Shown here piece by piece: positions 1 through 9,586 of a DNA stretch of 64,000 nucleotides. The stretch comes from Rhodobacterales bacterium LSUCC0031 (lineage in GTDB: Bacteria; Pseudomonadota; Alphaproteobacteria; Rhodobacterales; Rhodobacteraceae): assembly GCA_015689735.1 (NCBI GenBank), contig WVSP01000003.1, positions 124,001 to 188,000 on the forward strand, in the 5' to 3' direction. Every line of letters starts with the position of its first letter. The stretch's first letter is position 1. The translations under genes and the position numbers were made by a program. The notes beneath the pieces are model-generated. The model did no database searches, was not told where the DNA came from, and was given only the letters and a program-made list of their open reading frames with translations.

Positions 1-22
1 TGAATTTTCGCGCGAAAATTCA
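1..22. repeat. Perfect 22-bp palindrome downstream of glmM
   Basis: This is a perfect inverted repeat with arms TGAATTTTCGC and GCGAAAATTCA. As RNA it would fold as a stem of about 9 bp with a CGCG loop. It starts 26 bases past the glmM stop codon (glmM reads leftwards), so it is placed like a transcript-end hairpin, but it has no clear T-run. It belongs to the same design as the hairpins at 18321-18340 and 63450-63473. Confidence 0.7.
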
Positions 23-47
23 CATGCATCCCCGAATGGGGCGCGCC

Positions 48-1391
48 TCACAGGGCCGCTTCGACAGCGCCCACGATCTCATCGACCACGGCCCGCATCA
101 GCCCTTCATCCTCGGCCTCGGCCATGACCCGTATCAAGGGCTCCGTGCCGGATTTGCGGATCAACAGCCGCCCTTGCCCAGCCAGTTTCGCCTCGCCTGC
201 CGCAATCGCGGCTTGCACCGTGGGCAAGTCCAGCGGTGCCGTCCCTGCACCAAAGCGCACATTGCGCAACAGTTGCGGCACGGTCTCGAAATTGCGCGCA
301 AGGCGGCTTGCGGGGTGACCTGTGCGCACCATCTCAGCCAAGAATTGAAGGCCCGCGATCAGACCGTCGCCGGTCGTGGCGTAATCGGTCATCACGATAT
401 GGCCCGACTGCTCTCCGCCAAGGTTCAGCCCATGCGCCCGCATCGCCTCGACCACGTAACGATCGCCCACGGATGTCCGGTGCAGCCCGACCCCCCGGGC
501 GGCAAGGTAGCGCTCAAGGCCAAGGTTCGACATCACGGTCGTGGCCAAGGCATGGCCCTTCAACCGCCCCTCCTCGGCCCAGCGGGCGGCAAAGAGCGCC
601 ATGATCTGGTCGCCATCAGCCACGGTGCCGGTCTCGTCGATCAAGATTACCCGATCGGCATCGCCATCAAGGCAGATCGCCACATCGGCACCCACATCCT
701 TCAGCCGCGCCATCGCCGCTGCCGGTGCAGTGGAGCCGACTCCGGCATTGATATTCGCCCCATCGGGCGACACGCCCAAGGCCACGACATCGGCGCCCAA
801 TTCCCACAACACTTCGGGTGCTGCGCGATAAGCGGCGCCATTGGCGCAATCGATCACCACTTTCAACCCGTCGAGTGTCCGCCCTTGCGGAAAGCTGCTT
901 TTGACGCGCTCGACATAACGGAAACGCCCATCATCGATCCGCTTGGCGCGCCCGATATTGGCCGCTTGCGCAGGCTGGAATTCACCCAGCACCAGCGCCT
1001 CGATCTCGGCCTCTGCCTCGTCGGAAAGCTTGTAACCATCGGGGCCGAAGAACTTGATCCCGTTATCCTCGGCCGGATTATGGCTCGCCGAGATCATCAC
1101 ACCGACATCAGCGCGCATCGACGGCGTGAGCAAGCCCACAGCCGGTGTCGGCACCGGCCCCAGCAGCAGCACATTCATCCCGGTTGAGGTGAAACCAGCG
1201 GTCAGCGCATTCTCGATCATGTAACCCGACAGGCGCGTATCCTTGCCGATCACCACACGATGCGCCCGGCTGCCGTCACGGCGGAAATAGCGCCCGGCCG
1301 CTGCCCCAAGACGCAAGGCCATCTCAGCGGTCATCGGGTAGCTATTGGCGCGCCCGCGCACGCCATCGGTTCCAAACAGCTTTCTTGTCAT
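48..1391 (-). CDS. glmM: Phosphoglucosamine mutase
   Basis: GlmM converts glucosamine-6-phosphate to glucosamine-1-phosphate, the step before UDP-GlcNAc for peptidoglycan and lipid A. The 447-residue protein starts [13 protein letters not shown], the classic GlmM N-terminus. The phosphoserine loop ISASHNP lies at 100-106, with Ser103 as the expected catalytic serine. The metal-binding loop DGDADR is in the middle, and [12 protein letters not shown] near the C-terminus binds the sugar phosphate. A longer reading frame exists upstream, but this ATG overlaps the folP stop by 4 bp (ATGA), which supports the start and suggests translational coupling. Length is normal for the family (about 445-450). 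Confidence 0.97.
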   Translation of the reverse strand: MTRKLFGTDGVRGRANSYPMTAEMALRLGAAAGRYFRRDGSRAHRVVIGKDTRLSGYMIENALTAGFTSTGMNVLLLGPVPTPAVGLLTPSMRADVGVMISASHNPAEDNGIKFFGPDGYKLSDEAEAEIEALVLGEFQPAQAANIGRAKRIDDGRFRYVERVKSSFPQGRTLDGLKVVIDCANGAAYRAAPEVLWELGADVVALGVSPDGANINAGVGSTAPAAAMARLKDVGADVAICLDGDADRVILIDETGTVADGDQIMALFAARWAEEGRLKGHALATTVMSNLGLERYLAARGVGLHRTSVGDRYVVEAMRAHGLNLGGEQSGHIVMTDYATTGDGLIAGLQFLAEMVRTGHPASRLARNFETVPQLLRNVRFGAGTAPLDLPTVQAAIAAGEAKLAGQGRLLIRKSGTEPLIRVMAEAEDEGLMRAVVDEIVGAVEAAL

Positions 1392-2434
1392 CTTTCCCGC
1401 ACGTCCTGCCCTACAGCCCCCGGTGCAGCCAAAGCCTGCCAGAGGGCCAATGCTTGTTGATGCAACGCGACATCGTGAACGCGCAACATCTGTATGCCCT
1501 GTTGCACGGCCCATAGGCCAATCGCCGCCGATCCCGGCCCGCGCTTGGCGGCTGTCGCCTCGCCCGAAATGGTGCCGATCATGCCCTTGCGCGACACGCC
1601 CAGCAAAATGGCGCAGCCCAAGCCGTGAAACAGGCCGATGCGCGCCAAGAGCGCCTTGTTCTGCGCCAAGGTCTTGCCAAAGCCAATACCGGGGTCGATC
1701 ATGATGCGCGCGCGCGGCACACCGGCTGCCTCGGCCTGCGCCACGGTCGCGGCAAGCGCGTCATAGACGTCAAAGAGCACATCGGCATAAGCATCCGCGG
1801 CCATGGCCTGCATGGTCTCGGGCGTGCCGATGGAATGCATGACAATCAAGGGTGCGCCATGGCCCGCGACGAGATCGGCCAAGGCCGCATCGTGGCGTAA
1901 TCCCGAGACATCGTTGATCACATCCGCCCCTGCCGCCAACCCCGCAGCGGCAACCGCCGATTTGCGGGTATCAAGGCTGAGAGGTGCCGTAACCCCAGCG
2001 GCACGCAAGTCGGCAATCACCGGGGCAATCCGATCGATCTCTGTGGCGATGGGTAATTCCATGGCACCCGGACGAGTGGATTCGCCGCCAATATCGATCA
2101 GGTCCGCCCCCTCGCCCAACATCGCCAAGGCCGCCGCAACGGCGCTGTCTTGCGCTGCATGCTGCCCCCCATCCGAAAAGCTGTCGGGCGTGACGTTGAG
2201 AATACCCATGATGCGCGGGCGGTCGCATGTCAGCCCGGCAATCGCTTGGCGCGGCGCGAGAAACGGGGCCAAGGCATCATCGGGCAGATCATGGGCCGCG
2301 ACGATCTGGGGCGGGCCACCACGGCGAAGCTTCTCAAGATGGGAAAAGCGCACCCAACCGCCGGCAAGCAAAAGGCCCGCGTCTGCATGCGCGGGATCAG
2401 TCAGCGGAATGGGGCGCAGATAGTCATCACTCAT
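1388..2434 (-). CDS. folP: Dihydropteroate synthase
   Basis: FolP joins p-aminobenzoate to dihydropterin pyrophosphate in folate synthesis. The DHPS signature [16 protein letters not shown] lies at 75-90 and GGESTRPGA at 116-124; a C-terminal GVSRKG follows. The protein is 348 residues, longer than the usual 270-290. The extra 70-75 residues are at the N-terminus and look like a conserved lineage extension, because the chosen ATG starts at [11 protein letters not shown]. It forms an operon with glmM through a 4-bp overlap. The upstream region is shared with the divergent GNAT gene. Confidence 0.96.
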   Translation of the reverse strand: MSDDYLRPIPLTDPAHADAGLLLAGGWVRFSHLEKLRRGGPPQIVAAHDLPDDALAPFLAPRQAIAGLTCDRPRIMGILNVTPDSFSDGGQHAAQDSAVAAALAMLGEGADLIDIGGESTRPGAMELPIATEIDRIAPVIADLRAAGVTAPLSLDTRKSAVAAAGLAAGADVINDVSGLRHDAALADLVAGHGAPLIVMHSIGTPETMQAMAADAYADVLFDVYDALAATVAQAEAAGVPRARIMIDPGIGFGKTLAQNKALLARIGLFHGLGCAILLGVSRKGMIGTISGEATAAKRGPGSAAIGLWAVQQGIQMLRVHDVALHQQALALWQALAAPGAVGQDVRER

Positions 2435-2545
2435 GGCAGGCGCGTTACGTCCGCGCCCTGCCCTTGGCAAGCCCTGCAACCATGATCATGCGCAAGTTGA
2501 CGCCGCATATTGACCGCAATGCCACTTTGCCCCCTTGTGGCGGTC

Positions 2546-3031
2546 ATGGACCACGCCACCATTTTCCGCAGCACCAGATTGAACGGGCGCGCCACCAGCC
2601 CTGAGGATGCGGCGCTTTACACAGCATTGTTCGATGCAGCCACGGCGCAGGCGCGCCTGGCCGCCGATCTGGCTGATTGGCAAGCACATGGGCTTGCACC
2701 TTGGGTGCTCTTTCATGCTGAACACGCCGTTGGCGTGGCGGGTTTTCGACATGGTGACACCGACGAAGGTCTGGAGCTGCGTTTCGATTTCCTGCCCGAT
2801 GTCGCGGGACAGGGATTGGCCAGCGAGTTCGTGCAAGCCGCCTTGGACCACGCGATGCTTGTACAGGGCCAAGATCGGGTCTTTGCGCGTGTCAGCGACG
2901 ACAACCCCGCCTCGATGCGCGTTCTGGCGAAAGCGGGCTTCACCGCCGATCCGACCATGGCGAGCGGTGGGCAGATGTTCCTTGCGCTCAGACCAAAGGT
3001 GGTGGCGCGTCGGCCGGACCCAGAAGCCTGA
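2546..3031 (+). CDS. GNAT-family N-acetyltransferase
   Basis: This is a 161-residue protein of the GNAT (RimJ/RimL-like) fold. It opens with a strand carrying FRSTRLNGRATSPEDA, has the acetyl-CoA-binding turn near VAGQGLASEFV, and ends with the family pattern SDDNPASMRVLAKAGF. The substrate cannot be told from sequence. In-frame alternative starts are TTG at 2510 and ATG at 2519; the ATG at 2546 (MDHATIFRS) best fits the domain start, but the ribosome site is weak. It runs against the folate genes, and its last 44 bp overlap the 3' end of folB tail to tail. Confidence 0.8.
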   Translation: MDHATIFRSTRLNGRATSPEDAALYTALFDAATAQARLAADLADWQAHGLAPWVLFHAEHAVGVAGFRHGDTDEGLELRFDFLPDVAGQGLASEFVQAALDHAMLVQGQDRVFARVSDDNPASMRVLAKAGFTADPTMASGGQMFLALRPKVVARRPDPEA

Positions 3032-3926
3032 CTCGTAGCCCAGCCGGCAGAGCAACATCGGGCGCCGCGCCAAAGGCCAAGACCTCGCGCGCCTCAAAGG
3101 CTTGGGCAAGCCACAAGGTCAGCGCGAAGGGGTCCGTCACCGATGCAGCAGGTCCGTCATGGGCATCAAGCACCAGCTTGGAGGGCGCCCAAACGCTGAT
3201 CTGACCGTGGCGCATGGCCCAATCAAGCTCGGTCCGGCTATCGACCACCACGCAGCGCGCATCGCGCGAGGCGAGCACCCACGCCGCCTGTTCGATGGCC
3301 AAAAGATCGATCCGGCGCTGCGGCATCAGATGCATGGCGCGCGGCGCGTCGGTTTCCGAGCGGCCCACACACAAGATCACCGGCTCGCCTGCCGCCTCCA
3401 ATTGGTCGAGCATCGCTGGCAGATCGGGGCGCGCAATTGCTGCCGCGGCCAAATAGACAATCCGCGGGTGCGGCGCGTCTTGGGGCAAGAACACCCGTTT
3501 GCGCCCCACGGGAGCATTGCGCAAGATTTCCACGCCCAGAACATATGGCCCGCGATCAAGCTTGCCGAGCCGCACGATGCAACGGGTCGCCAAGGGATGG
3601 GCCAAGATATGGTCGGCAATCCGGGCAGCAAGCGTTTCGAGCAGGTTGACCCTTTCGGCGGCCAGCGCGGCATCGATCGCCGCAACGATCGTATCATAGC
3701 TCAGAATACGATCGACATCATCGACCGCTTGCTCTGCACGCGTCGCGACCTCGACCACAACATCGAATTGCACGGTTTGCGTGACGCCGCGTTCGGCCTG
3801 AAAGGCCCCGATCTCGACCTCGCGGCGATGATCTGTCATGGCGATCCGGTCAAGCGGCGGGTCGCCCGCAAGGGCCTTGGCCCGCTCTGATGGATGCCCA
3901 AAGGCGAATGTGATGTCGTCGTTCAT
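2988..3926 (-). CDS. folB: Dihydroneopterin aldolase with extra C-terminal domain
   Basis: Residues about 33-140 are a FolB domain. The strand EIGAFQAERGVTQTVQFDV, the SYDTIV segment, the LLETLA glutamate (Glu97) and the catalytic lysine region RLGKLDRG (Lys122) match dihydroneopterin aldolase, which releases glycolaldehyde in folate synthesis. The protein is 312 residues, against about 120 for a plain FolB. Residues about 150-312 form a second alpha/beta domain that I cannot assign firmly. Segments such as EPVILCVGRSE, VVVDSRTELD and ISVWAPSKLVL recall the amino-acid-kinase fold without an obvious catalytic set. The start ATG is clear. With folP nearby the context is folate synthesis. Confidence 0.85.
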   Translation of the reverse strand: MNDDITFAFGHPSERAKALAGDPPLDRIAMTDHRREVEIGAFQAERGVTQTVQFDVVVEVATRAEQAVDDVDRILSYDTIVAAIDAALAAERVNLLETLAARIADHILAHPLATRCIVRLGKLDRGPYVLGVEILRNAPVGRKRVFLPQDAPHPRIVYLAAAAIARPDLPAMLDQLEAAGEPVILCVGRSETDAPRAMHLMPQRRIDLLAIEQAAWVLASRDARCVVVDSRTELDWAMRHGQISVWAPSKLVLDAHDGPAASVTDPFALTLWLAQAFEAREVLAFGAAPDVALPAGLRVRLLGPADAPPPLV

Positions 3927-3999
3927 GGGCGCGACCTAGCATGCCAAAGCGGGCCAATCCATGTCCACAGGCGGCAAGCCGCGCGCATTCCGCGACCGA

Positions 4000-4674
4000 T
4001 CAATACTGTCGGCGATAGAAGATATGCGTGCCGTAACGCGCCGTGCGCGGATAAACACGCGCCCACCGCGGATTGACGTAATCGGCGTGATAATGCGTGG
4101 CCCCCGCCGTCAGGTTGCGCGGCGCACCATCCATCATGATCCGCGCGATCTTGCCCGCGCGGTCCCAGGCACGTTGATCGGTCACCACCTCGGGGATGCC
4201 GTCGCAGGTATAGGTGAACTGACACGCATAGCGCCGCCCCGTACCTTGATTGACCACATCACAAATCCTGTTGGGATAATTGGCGTGATCCACGCGATTC
4301 AAGATCACCTCGGCCACAGCATATTGACCCGGTATCTCTTCGCCGCGCGCCTCGAAATAGATCGCTTCGGTCATGCAGCGCCATTGGCGATTGCCGCGTA
4401 CGCGCGGCATGGCATCCAGCTGGCGGGCCGACATCACATGGCTGGCGCCATCACGTCTAGGCGCGACAAAGGCCGCGCCAATCCGGCGCAATCGCTCGCC
4501 CGACAATGCCGAAAGCGAATTTGTCTCGACCCCCATCAAGGCACCGATGCGCAGTCCAAGATCGCCATTGCTCGCAGGGCTGGACGTACTCAAGGTTACC
4601 TCGGCATGCACATGGGCGGCCCCCATGATGAGCATGGCCCCACAGAGAGCAAGAAAGCGTCTTTGCTTTGCCAT
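4000..4674 (-). CDS. Secreted SleB-type cell-wall hydrolase
   Basis: This 224-residue exported protein has a signal peptide ([18 protein letters not shown], probable cut after AHVHA at 24). The C-terminal domain of about 130 residues is the Hydrolase_2/SleB fold. It starts with [13 protein letters not shown], where Glu108 is the expected catalytic acid, continues [21 protein letters not shown] and ends at YGTHIFYRR. The family cuts peptidoglycan glycan strands in the periplasm. An ATG two codons upstream (4680) is also possible, but the GGAAAGG ribosome site is only 2 nt from it and 8 nt from the chosen start. The upstream gap 4675-4875 holds only the promoter region. Confidence 0.88.
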   Translation of the reverse strand: MAKQRRFLALCGAMLIMGAAHVHAEVTLSTSSPASNGDLGLRIGALMGVETNSLSALSGERLRRIGAAFVAPRRDGASHVMSARQLDAMPRVRGNRQWRCMTEAIYFEARGEEIPGQYAVAEVILNRVDHANYPNRICDVVNQGTGRRYACQFTYTCDGIPEVVTDQRAWDRAGKIARIMMDGAPRNLTAGATHYHADYVNPRWARVYPRTARYGTHIFYRRQY

Positions 4675-4875
4675 TCGCATATCCTTTCCGGGGTCTTACG
4701 CCCCGCGTCGGTTGGCCACTGCAACAGCCTCTGATTCGCTTCCTTAGCAATGCAGGGCCAGAGCGCCAAATCGGCACAGGGTTTTGGGGACAGACCACCC
4801 ATGCCCCCTAGGTTTAGACCGGGGAATGCAGGTCTTGTTCACCGCGATTGGCGCAAGATGAGGATCACCAAGCAA

Positions 4876-7389
4876 TTACCTGTCTTGAATGGATAATTGC
4901 GCCGCGGCCAACTTGGCCACCGGCACCCGGAAGGGCGAGCATGACACATAGTCAAACCCCGCCTTACGGCTAAAGGCGATGGTCCCGGGATGGCCCGCAT
5001 GCTCGCCGCAGATCGACAAGACCAGATCGGGACGCGCCATGCGCCCGCGCGCGGAACCGAGCAGCATCAATTCGCCTACACCATCGAGGTCGAGTTGCTG
5101 GAACGGATCTTCGGGGAAAACGCCCTGCTGGACATAATCCGACATGAAGCGACCCGCATCGTCGCGCGACAAACCATAGGTCATCTGGGTCAAATCGTTG
5201 GTCCCGAACGACAAAAAGGCCGAATGATCCGCGATATCGCCCGCGCGCAGGCAGGCGCGCGGCGTTTCGACCATGACGCCCAGGCGATAGGTGAAATCCT
5301 GACCGGATTTCGATTTCACCTCGGCGGCGATGGCATCGACACGGGCCTTGACCAACTCGACCTCGCGCCGGGCCGAAACCAACGGGATCATGATCTCAGG
5401 CACCACGGGTGCGCCCTTGGTCGATGCTTTGATCGTCGCCTCGAAAATGGCACGCGCCTGCATCTCGTAGATTTCCGGCACGGTCACGCCCAAGCGGACG
5501 CCGCGCATGCCGAGCATCGGGTTGAATTCCTGCAAGCTTTCGATGCGGGCCTGCACGCGGCTGACGGGCAGATCCAGCGCCTCGGCCAGCGCGCGGATGC
5601 CGTCGCGATCACCGGGCAAAAACTCGTGCAAGGGCGGATCGAACAGGCGGATCGTCACCGGCTGACCCTGCATCATCTGGAACAACTCGATAAAATCGGC
5701 GCGCTGCATCGGCAAAAGTCGGTCAAGTGCTGCGGCGCGGTCGGCAGGGTTTTCGGCAAAGATCATCTCGCGCATCACCGTCAGGCGTGCGGGATCAAAG
5801 AACATGTGCTCGGTACGGCAAAGCCCGATGCCATCCACCCCGAAACGCTGCGCCATCGCCGCATCCTCGGGGGTGTCGGCATTGGCGCGGATGCCGATAT
5901 CGCGCGCGGCATCGGCCCAATCCATCAAGGTGGCAAAGGCCCCGCCAAGGCTGGGTTCGACCAAGGGAACGGACCCCACGAGGATATCGCCGGTCGACCC
6001 GTCCAGCGTGATCACATCGCCTTCGTGGAAAATGCGCCGCCCCGGCACGGTCAGCGTCTTTTTGCGCGGGTCGAGTTGCAGCCGGATCGCCCCCGTGACG
6101 CAAGGCAGGCCAAGGCCACGCGCGATCACCGCGGCATGGCTGGTCATGCCGCCACGCTCGGTCAGGATCGCTTGGGCGGCGTGCATCCCGCGAATATCCT
6201 CGGGGCTGGTTTCGCGCCGCACGAGGATGCAAGCCTCGCCCTGGGCGGCCATCGCCTGTGCCGCGGTCGCCGAAAAGACAATCTTGCCCGTGGCAGCACC
6301 CGGCGCGCCCGCGATCCCGCGGGTCAATACGTCGCGCACAGCCCCCGGCGCAACTTGGCGGTGCAAGAGCTGGTTCAGGGTAAAGGGCGGGATGCGCAGC
6401 AATGCCTCGTCGCGGGTGATGATCCCATCTTCGGCCAAGGCGACGGCGATCGCGACTTCGGCCCGGCCCGAGCGCGGGCTTTTCACCGCGTCCAGAATGG
6501 CAAGCTGGCCGTTCATCAAGGTGAATTCGACCTGCATTTCCTCGCGCAGACGCTCGCGCATCAGCGCGCCTGCCTCCTTGAGGGCGGCCACTGTGTCGGG
6601 GGCCACATCCTCCAGCGCGCGCCCGCGCTTGTCGCTGAGGATATACTGCGCATCCACCTCGGACAGCGCCGCGCGGCCCTGGGCCTGCGGCAGCCAACGG
6701 CCCGTCACCTGCGCCGCGCCTGTATCGGGGGCGGCGAATTGCACAACGCCCGAACCCGAAAGGCCCTGACCGATGCCTAGCGCCATCTCTTGCACTACAA
6801 GGCCCAGCCCCGCATCTGCGGGCGCACCTTGCGCTTGCCTCAGCAATCGCGCGGTCGTGCCTTCCCATGCACGCGCCATGGATTTCAGCACTTCGGCCAA
6901 TTGCTCGGCCGGGTCTTGGGGGAAGGGATCGTCGGTTTCGGTCTCAAACGCGGATTTGGCAAGACGGGGCGTCATCGGCCCCTCATAAGCATCGGCGTCC
7001 AGACGCAGCACATCGACCGCATAGGACCGAATGAAGCTGACATAGAGCGCATCAGCGGCATCTTGCCCATGCAACTGGGCCAGTGCGGCCGCCTTGGCGT
7101 CGCACATCCCGATATTGAGGATGGTTCCAGGCCCGCCCCAATCGGCCATCTGCGAAGAGGAGCGCACCGACAAAAGCGCGCCGGGGCCGAAGACGCCGAT
7201 CAGCGATTGCAGATCGGGCAAGCGGCCAGCGGCAATCGCGCGCACCGTCTCGAAGCTGAGCGCCACGGTTCTTGGCACAGGCAACCCAAGACGCACCAAG
7301 CGCTGCAAGCATTTCGCGCGGTTGCCATGCGTCGGGGTCCGCAATTCGGCGGTGGGTGTCACTTCGGTAAAGTCGGGCGTGGTCAGCAT
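4876..7389 (-). CDS. PPDK-like PEP-utilizing protein with degenerate ATP-binding half
   Basis: An 837-residue relative of pyruvate phosphate dikinase (ATP + Pi + pyruvate to PEP). The middle swivelling domain keeps the phosphohistidine motif GGMTSHAA (His418). The C-terminal TIM barrel keeps GLCRTEHMFF, FGTNDLTQMTYG and SICGEHAGHPG (Cys794), so the PEP/pyruvate side looks intact. The N-terminal ATP-grasp half is shorter and altered: the family's LQTR nucleotide motif reads ILDAV at 298-302, and the usual GGKG opening reads GNRAK. I chose the ATG at 7389 because GAGG lies 6 nt upstream; a GTG at 7428 is the longer option. It follows glyS in the same direction. Many annotations would simply say ppdK; true dikinase activity is doubtful. 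Confidence 0.85.
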   Translation of the reverse strand: MLTTPDFTEVTPTAELRTPTHGNRAKCLQRLVRLGLPVPRTVALSFETVRAIAAGRLPDLQSLIGVFGPGALLSVRSSSQMADWGGPGTILNIGMCDAKAAALAQLHGQDAADALYVSFIRSYAVDVLRLDADAYEGPMTPRLAKSAFETETDDPFPQDPAEQLAEVLKSMARAWEGTTARLLRQAQGAPADAGLGLVVQEMALGIGQGLSGSGVVQFAAPDTGAAQVTGRWLPQAQGRAALSEVDAQYILSDKRGRALEDVAPDTVAALKEAGALMRERLREEMQVEFTLMNGQLAILDAVKSPRSGRAEVAIAVALAEDGIITRDEALLRIPPFTLNQLLHRQVAPGAVRDVLTRGIAGAPGAATGKIVFSATAAQAMAAQGEACILVRRETSPEDIRGMHAAQAILTERGGMTSHAAVIARGLGLPCVTGAIRLQLDPRKKTLTVPGRRIFHEGDVITLDGSTGDILVGSVPLVEPSLGGAFATLMDWADAARDIGIRANADTPEDAAMAQRFGVDGIGLCRTEHMFFDPARLTVMREMIFAENPADRAAALDRLLPMQRADFIELFQMMQGQPVTIRLFDPPLHEFLPGDRDGIRALAEALDLPVSRVQARIESLQEFNPMLGMRGVRLGVTVPEIYEMQARAIFEATIKASTKGAPVVPEIMIPLVSARREVELVKARVDAIAAEVKSKSGQDFTYRLGVMVETPRACLRAGDIADHSAFLSFGTNDLTQMTYGLSRDDAGRFMSDYVQQGVFPEDPFQQLDLDGVGELMLLGSARGRMARPDLVLSICGEHAGHPGTIAFSRKAGFDYVSCSPFRVPVAKLAAAQLSIQDR

Positions 7390-7490
7390 GGATGCCTCGT
7401 TTGCACCTGCGGCATTAGATACAACCACAGCGCGAAGTGTCCAGAAAAACCATAGGCATGACTGTCATTTTATTCTGACGGTACCGGGCC

Positions 7491-9563
7491 TCAGCCCTCG
7501 AGCTTGGACAGATCGGCCACAGCGCCACAGGTTTGCACGATCCGATGCAGCAGGTTCAGGCGGTTGCGCCGGATGATCTGGTTCTCGGCATTGACCTGCA
7601 CCGCCTCGAAGAACGCATCGATGGGCGCACGAAGGCTGGCCATTTGGGTCATGGCGGCGGCGAAATCCTCGGCGGCAAGGGCGGGTTGGATCGCCGCTTC
7701 GGCGGTGGCAAGGGCTGCGAAAAGCGCTTTTTCTTCAGGTGTTTCCGCGAATTTCGCATCCGCGCCATAGCGGTATTCGACCCCATCGGCAGCTTCCGCC
7801 TGATGCAGGATATTGGCCGCGCGGCGGTAGCCTTGGACAAGGTTCTCGCCATCGGGCGCGGCAAGGAACGCCGCCAGCGCGCGCGCGCGCGCAACCACAA
7901 GGAACAGGTCATCGGCGGGCGGTTGGGCCAAGGCCGCGTCGATGATATCGTGGCGGATGCCCTCGTCGCGGAGGTGGACCTTGAGGCGGTCGTGGAAGAA
8001 GGCGAGGAGGTCGGCCTCCCCTGCTCCGGCTTGCGCATGAGCGGCGTAGCCGGAAACGGTGATCGCCGATAGCCCCAACCGCACCCCGTTCTCCAGCACC
8101 ATCCGCACCACGCCCAGCGCGGCGCGGCGCAGCGCGTAGGGGTCTTTCGACCCCGTGGGCTTTTCGTCAATCGCCCAAAAGCCCGTCAGCGTGTCTATCT
8201 TGTCGGCCAGCGCCACGGCGAGCGACACAGGCGCGGTTGGCACAGCATCCCCCTGCCCCATCGGTTTCCAATGGTCGCGGGCTGCATCCGCCACCTCCGC
8301 CGCGCGGCCCGCGGCCAGCGCGTAGTAACGGCCCATCACGCCCTGAAGCTCGGGGAATTCGCCCACCATGCCGGAGCGCAAATCGGCCTTGGCGATCTGC
8401 GCGGCCTCTTCGGCTTGCCCCGGATCGGCGCCCACCATCGGCGCGATCTCGCGCGCAAGGGCCGCGATACGCGCGATCCGTGCGGCTTGCGAGCCGAGTT
8501 TCGCGTGGAAGGTGACCGTTTTCAGCCCGTCGAGCCAATCACCCATCCCGGCCTTGGCCACGCGCAGATCGTTTTCCCAGAAGAATTTGGCATCCGACAG
8601 CCGGGCCGACAGCACCTTTTGGTTGCCCTTCAGGATCGTCGCGCCATGGTCGGCCGTCTCGATATTGGCGACCGTGATGAAGCGCTCGATCCGCCCCGTC
8701 TTGGGATTGCGGACCGAAAAGAATTTCTGATGCTCGCGCATCGAGGTTTGCAGGACTTCGGGCGGCAGATCGAGAAAGCGGTCCTCGATCTGGCCCATCA
8801 GCACCACGGGCCATTCGACCAGCCCCGACACCTCGGCCAGAAGGCCAGGATCATCGACCAGCTCAAGGCCTGCTGCAAAGGCCATCTGTTCGGCGTCATG
8901 GCGGATATGGGCCGCGCGGTCGGCCGCCGACAAGATGACATGGGCGCGCTTCAGCTTGGCCGCGTAATCGGCGAAATGGGCCACGGGAAAGCGGGCGGGC
9001 GCCATGAAGCGATGCCCCTCGGTCGTATTGCCCGACGCGATGCCATCGACATCGAAAGGCACGACATCGGCTCCGGCCTCATCCGACAAGATACATAGGA
9101 TCGACTGCAATGGCCGCACCCAGCGCAAGTTACCCGAACCCCAGCGCATGGATTTGGGCCATGGAAAATCGCGGATCACAGACGGCACGACCTCGGCGAT
9201 GATATCGGCGGCAGGGCGGCCCGCGCGTTCGATCACGGCGAAGAACACCTCGCCCTTTTTATCGGCGCGCGCCTCAAGCTGGTCGCGGCGCAGCCCCGCG
9301 CCGCGCAAGAACCCCTCGATCGCGGCTTCGGGCGCATCGGTGCGCGGCCCGCGGCGTTCCTCGCGCGTGGTGGGGGAATGGGCGGTCAAACCCTCAAGCG
9401 TCAGCACCAGGCGGCGCGGCGTGGCAAAGGCCCCCGCGCTGGCATAGGTCAGCCCCGCTTGCACCAAACCCTCGGTCACCAGCCGCTTGAGGTCATCGGC
9501 GGCGCGTGCCTGCATCCGGGCGGGGATTTCCTCGGAGAACAACTCCAGTAGCAGATCGGGCAT
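7491..9563 (-). CDS. glyS: Glycyl-tRNA synthetase beta subunit
   Basis: GlyS is the large subunit of the alpha2-beta2 glycyl-tRNA synthetase and carries tRNA recognition and the anticodon-binding region. The 690-residue protein starts MPDLLLELFSEEIPARM, the family's hallmark N-terminus. It contains the KSMRWG, EHQKFF and GLKTVTFHAKLG segments and a C-terminal DALR-type helical domain. Length is normal. It is on the same strand as glyQ but is separated from it by a methyltransferase gene and a small membrane-protein gene. Confidence 0.97.
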   Translation of the reverse strand: MPDLLLELFSEEIPARMQARAADDLKRLVTEGLVQAGLTYASAGAFATPRRLVLTLEGLTAHSPTTREERRGPRTDAPEAAIEGFLRGAGLRRDQLEARADKKGEVFFAVIERAGRPAADIIAEVVPSVIRDFPWPKSMRWGSGNLRWVRPLQSILCILSDEAGADVVPFDVDGIASGNTTEGHRFMAPARFPVAHFADYAAKLKRAHVILSAADRAAHIRHDAEQMAFAAGLELVDDPGLLAEVSGLVEWPVVLMGQIEDRFLDLPPEVLQTSMREHQKFFSVRNPKTGRIERFITVANIETADHGATILKGNQKVLSARLSDAKFFWENDLRVAKAGMGDWLDGLKTVTFHAKLGSQAARIARIAALAREIAPMVGADPGQAEEAAQIAKADLRSGMVGEFPELQGVMGRYYALAAGRAAEVADAARDHWKPMGQGDAVPTAPVSLAVALADKIDTLTGFWAIDEKPTGSKDPYALRRAALGVVRMVLENGVRLGLSAITVSGYAAHAQAGAGEADLLAFFHDRLKVHLRDEGIRHDIIDAALAQPPADDLFLVVARARALAAFLAAPDGENLVQGYRRAANILHQAEAADGVEYRYGADAKFAETPEEKALFAALATAEAAIQPALAAEDFAAAMTQMASLRAPIDAFFEAVQVNAENQIIRRNRLNLLHRIVQTCGAVADLSKLEG

Positions 9564-9586
9564 GGTTCAACGTCCTGAAAGAGCGG

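Noticed and set aside
24-1187. 387-codon plus-strand frame opposite glmM
   Set aside because: It is antisense to a clear glmM and lacks any domain or ribosome site.
4990-6780. 596-codon plus-strand frame opposite the PPDK-like gene
   Set aside because: Shadow frame with His/Arg-rich composition and no motif.
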